Shown here: positions 1 through 5,323 of the stretch, one piece after another
Layout: every line of letters begins with the position of its first letter
Numbering within the stretch: the stretch's first letter is position 1
Notes under the pieces: model-generated
Told to the model about the DNA's origin: nothing
The model's database searches: none
The model's input: only the letters and a program-made list of their open reading frames with translations
NCBI GenBank assembly: GCA_031267175.1
Contig: JAIRZP010000131.1
Location: forward strand, 1-5,323
Length of the DNA: 5,323 nucleotides
Direction of reading: 5' to 3'
Origin: Coriobacteriales bacterium
Lineage (GTDB): Bacteria; Actinomycetota; Coriobacteriia; Coriobacteriales; UBA8131
Made by a program: the position numbers and the translations under genes

Positions 1-17
1 GGATCGCTGAAAACCGG

Positions 18-194
18 CTACTGGCGGATAGTGACCGAGCAGTTGTGACAGACAAGCTCGTCGTCGAAGGCCGGGAACCCACACTGCTCACAGGGCTGGC
101 GCTTCTCAGAGTACTCGTATCCGTATACCTTCATCTGACAGTTCCCAAAACGTTGGCAATCAAATCCAAGGACGCTCCTGACTGGCGTTGGCAT
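18..194 (-). CDS. Small zinc-ribbon protein, 58 aa (possibly the 3' part of a broken gene)
   Basis: I translated this minus-strand ORF directly. It runs from an ATG at 194 to a TAG at 18-20. The C-terminal half carries two CxxC knuckles, CEQC (residues 35-38) and CHNC (49-52), ten residues apart, a classic zinc-ribbon layout. Two more cysteines (13 and 19) precede them. There is no membrane segment or signal peptide, so a cytoplasmic metal-binding or nucleic-acid/protein-contact role is likely, but I do not recognise the family. The ATG at 194 is the first start after the tandem stops at 201-206 and has no Shine-Dalgarno. A second in-frame ATG at 134 has a GGGA eight bases upstream and would give a 38-residue product that keeps the ribbon. 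Read-through upstream of the stops shows another CxxC, so this may be the distal part of a pseudogene. Confidence 0.5.
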   Translation of the reverse strand: MPTPVRSVLGFDCQRFGNCQMKVYGYEYSEKRQPCEQCGFPAFDDELVCHNCSVTIRQ

Positions 195-200
195 TGATGA

Positions 201-281
201 TTATTATAGAAGATCAGATGCCAGGTCGGGACAATGAGGACAGGCCAATGTCAACACCTTGATGTTCGCGGGATATTTCCT
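201..281 (-). pseudogene. Possible upstream fragment of the zinc-ribbon gene, ended by two ochre codons
   Basis: In exactly the frame of the zinc-ribbon ORF at 18-194, the minus strand reads 25 codons (281 to 207), containing the segment IKVLTLACPHCPDLASDLL, then TAA TAA (206-201), two codons and the ATG at 194. The CPHC knuckle (codons at 242-231), preceded by a beta-strand-like hydrophobic run, is how many zinc ribbons begin. An in-frame TAG lies just upstream and there is no good ATG, so this cannot be an intact gene. I infer a decayed 5' portion of a two-knuckle zinc-binding protein. The alternative is coincidence: the stretch is short and a single CxxC is weak evidence. Confidence 0.25.
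203..208 (-). promoter_or_regulatory. Possible -10 element for the zinc-ribbon ORF
   Basis: The minus strand reads a perfect TATAAT here, ending eight bases before the ATG at 194. Transcription would then start within two or three bases of the start codon, giving a nearly leaderless mRNA, which would fit the missing Shine-Dalgarno. No good -35 hexamer lies 16-18 bases upstream (TTGTCC is at a spacing of 20), and the same bases form the tandem ochre codons of the longer frame, so the match may be chance. Confidence 0.25.
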
Positions 282-375
282 CTACAATCTTCTGTGTCCC
301 TACGACTACCAGTCGGAGCTCAAGACAAGGCTGAACAGATGGAAGAAACAAGATCACTGATGACTCTTCAAAGGG

Positions 376-2436
376 GTGAGTAGAGCGGCTACAGGAGCGA
401 CAGACTCCGACACAGCTACCGTGAGAGCAGCCGGTAGGCGCTTTGCGCTGCCAACAAAAAGCAGGCCCAGAAGGATAACGGCCGGAGTCCTTGCGGTAGC
501 TTTGGTAGCTCTGTACTGCGTCTATCCCAGTGCCTTCTGGACGATGGCCGACGGCACACCGATAGCCGCTGCTCTCTTACTTCCCCTCTTTCTGCTCTGC
601 GTTATTGCCAGCCTGCTCTTTGACTTTTCCGCACGGAGCAAGGCAGTGCGAGTCGTGATAAAGACTGCGGCGCTGCTGGGGTGCCTGCTGGTTATCTTTT
701 ACGCCAGCGAGGTCTTGATAAGCAGGCACTTCTGGGCGCTGCTCTCCACCAACCTCGGAGCTTTCTGCTATGGCTACGGCATCACCCTGGCTTTCTGCGC
801 CGTGTTCTTTGCCCTCATCGGGAGCGTGCCGTGGGGCGTGAGGGCCACCGCCATTCTTGTGGCGCTGTACGGTTTCACCAATTATTTCTGCATCCTGTTC
901 CGAGGAAGCCCCTTTATACCCCAGGACATCTTTGGGCTTGCGACCGCCGCGGATGTGGCCTCGTCCTACACTCCGAGCTTCACGAAGGAAGTGTATGAGG
1001 CGCTTTTAGCCCTTGTAGCTGTGTTCTGTATCGCGCCCCGCCTCAAGTATGCCCGGTTGCCCGGCACGAGACAATGGCTGGCGCGCGCTGGGGCAGTGCT
1101 CTGCGCCCTCGTCTTTTTCGTCGCAACCGTGTCCAAGCCCTTTATTATTGCGATGGAGTATGAGCCGTTTTATTTTGAGCAGTGGCAGAGCGCAGAGCTA
1201 AACGGTAACATCGTCAACTTCCTGGCCAATATCGCGGACTCTTCCATGCAGCCGCCAAAAGGCTATTCACCCGAGGCTGTAGCAGAGATAGCGGAGCGGT
1301 ATTTCTCCGATTCTGTCGATGATGTTACCGTAAAGCCGGATGTTGTCGTCATACTCGGCGAGAGTTGGGCAAACATCGTGCCTGAGGGTCGCGCCGAGAC
1401 CAGTGAGCCGGTCATGCCCTTTGTCGCCAGCCTGCAGGGCCGACAAGACACGGCCACCGGAAACCTCATCGTGTCCTCAAAGGGCGGCGGCACCTCGCGC
1501 CAGGAGTATCAGTTCTTTACCGGTGCAAACGATGAATATGGACTTCACACGGCACCTTTCCTGTTTCTCGTGGACAGGCAGCTCCCCAACATCGTACACT
1601 CCTTCAAGGCGTTGGATTATCAGACTGTCGCGCTGCACACCGGCACACCAACCGCTTGGAACCGCGACACCGCGCTCCCCCTTATGGGCTTTGACAGCTT
1701 TCTCTCAGAGGACGCGTTGGAGTATGAGGGAGCGCCCACCCTGCGCGGCCATCTGCGGGATTCGGTCCTGTACAGCAAAGCGCTTGAGATGCTGGACGAG
1801 GCGGCGGCAGAAGATGAGCCCAGCTTCCTCTATGCCATCAGCATCCACACGCACGGAGGCTACGGCGACGAGGATTACGAGTCCACCATCAATATTGTGG
1901 AGCCTGAACGATCTTATGCCCAGACGGAGCAGTATCTGAGTGTCCTCCACGAGGCCGACGCGGACCTGAAGGACTTTATCGAGGCACTTGAAGGGCGCGA
2001 GAGGCCCACACTGGTGCTCTTCTTTGGTGATCATCTTCCCAATTTTAACAACTCTTATGATGAGGATGTCCTGGTGGGCAGCGACCCCTTTTGGAAGTAC
2101 AAGACCATCTACGGCCTGTGGGCCAACTACGAGCTGCCGGAGACCGCATTTGATAGCGTCTCAGACGATAGCTCCTACCTGAGCCTCAGCTACCTCAACC
2201 TGTATCTCATGCAAAGCGCCGGGCTGCCCCTCACCGGTTACCAGAAATTCCTGCTGGAGGGAGCAGAAGCATATCCCGTGGCGTCTATCGTTGGTTTTAT
2301 GGAGCCTGGCGGCACCGTTATTCCTGTGGATGAGGCCCGCGAGAGCAGCGTCTATAAGGAGCAGGCAATCATGCAGTACAACTTCGTCTATGACCGGAGC
2401 ATTCTGTCCAGAGAGTTCTTCTTTTTGCGGGAATAA
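376..2436 (+). CDS. LTA synthase family (LtaS/MdoB-like) membrane phosphotransferase
   Basis: A 686-residue protein, close to the usual 600-700 of LtaS enzymes. These use a Thr nucleophile and a divalent metal outside the membrane to move glycerol-phosphate from phosphatidylglycerol onto a lipid-anchored acceptor. The N-terminal part has a basic cytoplasmic tail and several hydrophobic segments (about 35-52, 61-83, 95-113, 124-149, 155-175, 205-220, 236-258). The extracellular sulfatase-fold domain follows from about 320. Family landmarks are all present: ILGES with metal-ligand E329; GGGTS with nucleophile T373; H421, W428 and R430, at the same 7- and 9-residue spacing as H347/W354/R356 of S. 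aureus LtaS; HTHGGY (491-496); and FGDHLP with D552 and H553. The enzyme therefore looks catalytically complete. The GTG start at 376 is the first start after an in-frame TGA at 361-363. AAAGGG abuts it with no proper spacing, so the true start could be lower, for example GTG 421. Whether the polymer is LTA or another glycerol-phosphate decoration is not visible here. Confidence 0.9.
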   Translation: MSRAATGATDSDTATVRAAGRRFALPTKSRPRRITAGVLAVALVALYCVYPSAFWTMADGTPIAAALLLPLFLLCVIASLLFDFSARSKAVRVVIKTAALLGCLLVIFYASEVLISRHFWALLSTNLGAFCYGYGITLAFCAVFFALIGSVPWGVRATAILVALYGFTNYFCILFRGSPFIPQDIFGLATAADVASSYTPSFTKEVYEALLALVAVFCIAPRLKYARLPGTRQWLARAGAVLCALVFFVATVSKPFIIAMEYEPFYFEQWQSAELNGNIVNFLANIADSSMQPPKGYSPEAVAEIAERYFSDSVDDVTVKPDVVVILGESWANIVPEGRAETSEPVMPFVASLQGRQDTATGNLIVSSKGGGTSRQEYQFFTGANDEYGLHTAPFLFLVDRQLPNIVHSFKALDYQTVALHTGTPTAWNRDTALPLMGFDSFLSEDALEYEGAPTLRGHLRDSVLYSKALEMLDEAAAEDEPSFLYAISIHTHGGYGDEDYESTINIVEPERSYAQTEQYLSVLHEADADLKDFIEALEGRERPTLVLFFGDHLPNFNNSYDEDVLVGSDPFWKYKTIYGLWANYELPETAFDSVSDDSSYLSLSYLNLYLMQSAGLPLTGYQKFLLEGAEAYPVASIVGFMEPGGTVIPVDEARESSVYKEQAIMQYNFVYDRSILSREFFFLRE

Positions 2437-2472
2437 GAGAGACGGAGCTGCTCTACTCTGTCCCAGCCTCGC
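2437..2472. other. Short convergent intergenic gap without a clear terminator
   Basis: The 36 bp between the two convergent stop codons (TAA 2434-2436 on plus, TAA 2475-2473 on minus) contain only weak complementarity: GGGA at 2429-2432 with TCCC at 2461-2464, and AGAG with CTCT inside. There is no U-tract on either strand. I do not see a convincing intrinsic terminator, so transcripts from the two genes may overlap at their 3' ends. Confidence 0.4.
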
Positions 2473-3606
2473 TTAGAGCTCTACAGGCTGCCCGAGATAT
2501 TCCCGGCTGTTAAAGATGAGGCGATGCAACACGAGCCGCCCATCCTCCATGATATCCAGTACCAGGCCCTGCGAATCCGTATCTTGTTTGCCCACGAGCT
2601 CGCCTCGCACAAAGAGGCAGCTTCCTACGGTTGAGGTGTATACCGAGGTAAAGCCAAGGTCGGTGTTGATGGTCTCCGGCATATCGAGGGGGTTATGGAT
2701 ATGGCCGCTGAACAGCCGGAGCTGAGGGTAGCGTGTCATCAGTTCCACCATGTCGAGGCTGGTGCCCTGGCCATAGTAGCCGCATTCGTACTCGCCGAGC
2801 AGCCCTCTGTTCATCGGTGGTTCATGGGCCATGACGAGGATGGCGTCATCCGGACGATGTGCCGTGGTTTCTTCCAGGGCCGCTGCCAGAAAATCATAGG
2901 CAACGGTGTAGTCCATCATGTCCCGCTCGGCGCAGTCAACACCCGAGCCGTTGAGCTTGATTATCGTGGCGCCACCCACGAGTTCAACGGTGTCCTGTTT
3001 ACTCGCAAAGTACTGCGCACGGTCGTGACCCGCAAAGTAGGACTCAAACTGTGTCTGGCCACACCCGAGCCAGTCGTGATTGCCCATCAGCAGATGCGTC
3101 GTGGGCACGGTGGCATAGCAGGCCATAAGCGTCTCGGCTGTCTGCGTGGCAAAGAGGTCCATCTCGCTCTCCGTGCCGTTGAGGGTCACGTCGCCAAGGA
3201 GAAAGTGGGCACTGATACCCGGGGCCGCCCAGGCCAAGGTCTCCCATGCCGCAGTGAGCTTGCCCAGGGCAGTCAGGTCATAGTCACAGATGTGAGCGTC
3301 GCTGAGAATGCCCAAACGGGTCTGTACACCGTCAAGACTGAGGGGGCTGAGGTTGAGCCTCTCCAGTTTAGAACCGGAAAAACCGTGCCCGTGTGGCTTG
3401 TCATCATGCCCACCGTGCCCACCATGCCCGTCATGCGCACCGTGGCCATCAGGAGAAAGCCCGCTCGCATTGCCTTCAATCCTGAGAAGCCCAGGGCTCA
3501 AGCTCCCGATAAGAGCTGCGGCAAAGACGCCGGATCCAACGGCAGTACTCTTACGGAGAAAACTCCGTCTGTCAATAGTCGTGCCAGCTCGCTCGTCCAC
3601 CACCAT
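2473..3606 (-). CDS. Tat-exported calcineurin-like metallophosphoesterase with His-rich linker
   Basis: A 377-residue predicted phosphoesterase, exported folded through the Tat pathway. The N-terminus has DRRSFLRK (twin arginine R13-R14) followed by a small-residue hydrophobic core to about residue 41. Residues 54-75 form a Gly/His/Asp linker with seven histidines. The catalytic domain starts near 96 and shows the calcineurin-superfamily metal motifs in order: SDAH (D103, H105), GD (D139), GNHD (175-178), a lone H261 in AHEP, and GHIH (301-304). All expected dinuclear metal ligands are present, so it should be active on a phosphomonoester or phosphodiester; the substrate cannot be read from sequence. 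The ATG at 3606 directly abuts GGGAG. The in-frame GTG two codons later is better spaced (6 bases) and may be the real start; both keep the Tat motif. It is convergent with the LTA-synthase-type gene and lies beyond the ATPase remnant from the sortase operon, apparently as its own transcription unit. Confidence 0.88.
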   Translation of the reverse strand: MVVDERAGTTIDRRSFLRKSTAVGSGVFAAALIGSLSPGLLRIEGNASGLSPDGHGAHDGHGGHGGHDDKPHGHGFSGSKLERLNLSPLSLDGVQTRLGILSDAHICDYDLTALGKLTAAWETLAWAAPGISAHFLLGDVTLNGTESEMDLFATQTAETLMACYATVPTTHLLMGNHDWLGCGQTQFESYFAGHDRAQYFASKQDTVELVGGATIIKLNGSGVDCAERDMMDYTVAYDFLAAALEETTAHRPDDAILVMAHEPPMNRGLLGEYECGYYGQGTSLDMVELMTRYPQLRLFSGHIHNPLDMPETINTDLGFTSVYTSTVGSCLFVRGELVGKQDTDSQGLVLDIMEDGRLVLHRLIFNSREYLGQPVEL

Positions 3607-3646
3607 CTCCCATACCTGTCAAGAAGAAAGTAGCGTATCAGGCAAG

Positions 3647-3665
3647 GCTTAAATATTGCTTAAAT
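3647..3665. repeat. 8-bp direct repeat with 11-bp period upstream of the phosphoesterase
   Basis: GCTTAAAT occurs at 3647-3654 and again at 3658-3665, separated by ATT, so the two copies lie one helical turn apart on the same DNA face. The pair sits 41-59 bp upstream of the phosphoesterase start, in an AT-rich stretch where a promoter would be expected. Tandem half-sites at 11-bp spacing are typical of OmpR/PhoB-class response-regulator operators, so regulation by such a protein is possible. The repeat unit does not match a consensus I can name with confidence. Confidence 0.35.
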
Positions 3666-3705
3666 TGGTGTAGGGGGCAAAGCAAAAGTGGATCAAGCAA
3701 CAACA

Positions 3706-3992
3706 CTACGGCAAGTCTCCCCTGAGGTATTCTCCCAGATAGGGAACAACAAATGAGAGAGAGCCCTTTCGCTGAGATGCGATGATGCCCGCGTCAATGA
3801 GTCGTCTCCTGTACACCTGAACCATTGCGTCGCTGGTCTTTAGCCGTTTTTTACTTCGTCGTTGAGGATATCGGATATTGCATGGGGAAGACCTGCCATC
3901 GCAATTATGACATTCTTGCCCTCTCCTACTAAGTGCTGATATGCAGAGATAAGCACCTGGAGCTGATATGACCTCGCCTGTACTTCGTCAAT
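3706..3992 (-). pseudogene. Remnant of an AAA ATPase (Walker B segment plus C-terminal winged helix)
   Basis: Two fragments translated by hand from the minus strand match parts of one family of AAA ATPases (ORC/Cdc6-like ATP-binding proteins). Fragment one (3992-3840, 50 codons) opens with IDEVQARSYQLQVLIS, a Walker B strand (DE) and helix, then a sensor-type strand reading VIIAMAGLPHAISDIL, and ends at TAA 3842-3840. Fragment two, in another frame (3846-3706, 46 codons), reads VQVYRRRLIDAGIIASQRKG and then ends in VVPYLGEYLRGDLP, the usual winged-helix tail, with a TAG at 3708-3706. The frame change falls at an A6 run (3847-3852). The Walker A half is absent, and the part between sensor and winged helix, about 100 residues in relatives as I recall them, is deleted. 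No start codon with a ribosome site is present, so it is not functional. Its left-over homology begins one base after the sortase stop codon. Confidence 0.75.
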
Positions 3993-3993
3993 C

Positions 3994-4938
3994 TTAAGGC
4001 ACTTCGTTGTCTTCGTGCTCGCTGTTTTTCTCCGCGGCTTCCTCGTCTTTGCGCTTGCGCCTTTTTCTTCTGAGAAGTACGAGTATCACAATCATCGCAA
4101 GTCCTGCCACTGCCACCACCGGCAAGATTATTGCCCAGAGGCTGGCTGCGTCCACGCTGTCTTCGTTATCGCCTGTCTGCTCTTCTTCCGCAAAGGGGTT
4201 CTCGTAGATCTCGTCGGTAATCCTGCCTACGAGGATGTCTCGTCCATTGGTTGGGCTGGGTGAGCAGGTGGAGAGCAGCACTATCCTGTCTGCCGTTGTC
4301 ACACCTATGTCTCGCGTGTGGTCTGCCATGGCGAGGAGCAGCGCAAGATATTCCTGCTGCGCCTCCTCTCCTTCTATCTTCACTCTGAACACCGCATTGT
4401 CGTAGGCATCGGCACGAAGGAAGGCAAAAAACTCCAGGCCGTGCCACTGCTCACTGTAATACAAGGCACCATAGCGGCGGGCATCGAAGTAGGCTTTGTC
4501 AACAAACAACCCTATCTCGCCAAACATGGCGTTTTGCTCCATGTGGTGGCCGTAGAAGATGGAGCTGAAGTCAGAGAAGTCCTTGCTGCTGCCCTCGTCG
4601 AGAAAGATGCTCCCCGAGAGCGAGTAGCGTCCCTCCGCGTCGGTATTGACGTATTTCATATTGTCTTGGCCCTGTGCCACCGGATAGTCTATGTGCGTGC
4701 CGTATACGGTAAGCCAAGCAAATACATCGCTGTTTATTGCCTTGAGTTCCTCAAACGTTTGATCCTCGCCTGAATCCCCTGGCTTGTAGGTCTCGTAACG
4801 TGCGGCAGACGCCGCGTCGTATACCTGGGAAGAGTCCCATAGCGCATAGCCGCCAATGGCGAGCAGGGCTACGACGATGAGCAGAACCGCTGTATTTACA
4901 ACGCTATCCGCTATCCGTATTGCCTTTCTGGCTATCAT
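3994..4938 (-). CDS. srtB: Class B sortase with C-terminal membrane anchor (probable pilus/surface-protein sortase)
   Basis: A 314-residue cysteine transpeptidase that would cleave a C-terminal sorting motif and join the protein to another pilin subunit or to peptidoglycan, outside the membrane. Residues 14-34 are an N-terminal membrane anchor. The catalytic domain runs from about 60 to 245 and contains FYGHHM with His131, the MFGEI that follows in class B enzymes, LLSTCSPSPTNGRDILVGRI with Cys225 and Arg233, and the long insert before the Cys strand typical of class B. All three catalytic residues are in place. A second hydrophobic segment (about 266-289) followed by RRKRRKRK gives a second, C-terminal anchor, which class C pilus sortases usually have but SrtB of the haem-uptake type does not. 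Its ATG overlaps the TGA of the upstream signal-peptidase-like gene (ATGA), with AGAGG just before it, so the two are probably co-transcribed and translationally coupled. The substrate proteins are not in the window. Confidence 0.88.
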   Translation of the reverse strand: MIARKAIRIADSVVNTAVLLIVVALLAIGGYALWDSSQVYDAASAARYETYKPGDSGEDQTFEELKAINSDVFAWLTVYGTHIDYPVAQGQDNMKYVNTDAEGRYSLSGSIFLDEGSSKDFSDFSSIFYGHHMEQNAMFGEIGLFVDKAYFDARRYGALYYSEQWHGLEFFAFLRADAYDNAVFRVKIEGEEAQQEYLALLLAMADHTRDIGVTTADRIVLLSTCSPSPTNGRDILVGRITDEIYENPFAEEEQTGDNEDSVDAASLWAIILPVVAVAGLAMIVILVLLRRKRRKRKDEEAAEKNSEHEDNEVP

Positions 4939-5323
4939 AATCCTCTGCGTCTTACTATGGCAACCACGGTTCCTTCCGTATCGCTTGCCCTTACCGCGCC
5001 GTATATCCGACTGTCTGTTGCGTTCTCGCGGCTGTCACCAAGCACAAACACGGAGCCTTCGCCCACGGTGAGGGGAAAGTCTATGCCCTCTGCGTACCTC
5101 GGGGTCTCCTCGTAGATGTTGAGTTCCTGTTGAATCGCTCCGTTGATGAGTAGTCCTTCCTTGGTGATGTCTACGGTGTCACCTGCTATGGCCACCACGC
5201 GGCGTACCTCACGCTCACCTTGGTAGCTGAGAATCGTGAGATCCCCTGCGGCATACTCCTTATCCAAGCGGTAGAACATTACGAGGTCGCCGTCCTTTAC
5301 CGCTGGGGTCATGTCCGCGTCCG
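4935..5323 (-). CDS. Signal peptidase I-like protein lacking the catalytic Ser/Lys dyad (SipA-like), 5' end beyond window
   Basis: The reading frame is open to the right edge, so the N-terminal anchor is missing; about 128 residues are seen. The S26 fold motifs are clear: box B-like DMTPAVKDGDLV, box D-like VRRVVAIAGDTVDI and box E-like VFVLGDSRENATDSRIYGAV. In active type I signal peptidases box B reads S-M-x-P with the nucleophilic Ser, and box D reads V-K-R with the general-base Lys. Here the Ser position is Asp (codon 5315-5313) and the Lys position is Arg (codon 5204-5202). Normal peptidase chemistry is therefore not expected. As I recall, S. pyogenes SipA, needed for pilus polymerisation, has the Ser replaced by Asp and the Lys by Gly. 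The gene overlaps the class B sortase by 4 bp, which supports a pilus-assembly role. The ATG at 5312 is internal to box B and cannot be the true start. An ordinary signal peptidase with an unusual active site is the alternative. Confidence 0.85.
   Translation of the reverse strand, partial: DADMTPAVKDGDLVMFYRLDKEYAAGDLTILSYQGEREVRRVVAIAGDTVDITKEGLLINGAIQQELNIYEETPRYAEGIDFPLTVGEGSVFVLGDSRENATDSRIYGAVRASDTEGTVVAIVRRRGL

Noticed and set aside
249..254. Perfect TTGACA -35 hexamer on the minus strand
   Set aside because: The hexamer 17 bases downstream is TCCCGA, not a -10; the TATAAT at 203-208 is 40 bases away, too far to pair with it.
2429..2464. Possible bidirectional terminator hairpin in the convergent gap
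   Set aside because: Pairing is limited to GGGA/TCCC and a short AGAG/CTCT with a large loop and mismatches, and there is no T-run on either strand.
2474..2483. Perfect 10-bp palindrome TAGAGCTCTA at the phosphoesterase 3' end
   Set aside because: It has no loop and no U-tract, overlaps the last codons and stop, and is short enough to occur by chance.
3400..3455. Apparent short tandem DNA repeat of the gtgcccacc/atgcccgtc type
   Set aside because: It is the coding sequence of the Gly-His linker; the repetition follows from alternating Gly and His codons and is not a DNA repeat array or CRISPR.
2695..3633. A 312-codon open frame on the plus strand, antisense to the phosphoesterase
   Set aside because: It is a shadow: the opposite strand encodes a complete Tat signal and all metallophosphoesterase motifs, while this frame has no recognisable domain or ribosome site and crosses the start of the real gene.
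4318..4773. A 151-codon plus-strand frame antisense to the sortase
   Set aside because: The sortase catalytic His, Cys and Arg motifs lie in the opposite strand over the same bases; the antisense product resembles nothing.

Overview
The window looks like a cell-envelope gene neighbourhood from a moderately high-GC Gram-positive bacterium. I suspect an actinobacterium of the Coriobacteriia type. The clues are an LTA-synthase-type membrane phosphotransferase, a Tat-exported phosphoesterase, a class B sortase and the remnant of an AAA ATPase of a kind I associate with Coriobacteriia and Bifidobacteria. The taxonomic call is inference; no rRNA or marker gene is present.

Layout. Positions 18-194 (minus) hold a 58-residue zinc-ribbon ORF. 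The same frame, read through two tandem ochre codons, contains another CxxC knuckle (about 207-281), so the small ORF may be the tail of a broken longer gene. Positions 195-375 hold a divergent leader region with tiny overlapping ORFs and no clear promoter for the next gene. Positions 376-2436 (plus) encode a 686-residue LtaS/MdoB-like sulfatase-fold enzyme with an N-terminal membrane domain and a complete extracellular catalytic core. It converges, with 36 bp between, on a minus-strand Tat-secreted calcineurin-like metallophosphoesterase (2473-3606) that carries an unusual histidine-rich linker. Positions 3607-3705 are its AT-rich upstream region, with an 8-bp direct repeat at 11-bp period. 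Positions 3706-3992 (minus) hold the remnant of an AAA ATPase: a Walker B/sensor segment joined out of frame to a winged-helix tail. Positions 3994-4938 (minus) encode a class B sortase with an extra C-terminal membrane anchor. It overlaps by 4 bp the 3' end of a type I signal-peptidase-like gene (4935 to the window edge).

The most interesting part is the right-hand pair. The signal-peptidase homologue keeps the fold motifs but has Asp where the nucleophilic Ser belongs and Arg where the general-base Lys belongs. Together with a translationally coupled class B sortase this resembles the SipA plus pilus-sortase (Spy0129-type) cassette of streptococcal FCT loci. I infer that a pilus-assembly operon enters the window from the right, with pilin genes probably beyond position 5323. 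Its downstream end sits one base from the ATPase remnant, which suggests the operon was joined to, or inserted into, an ATPase gene.
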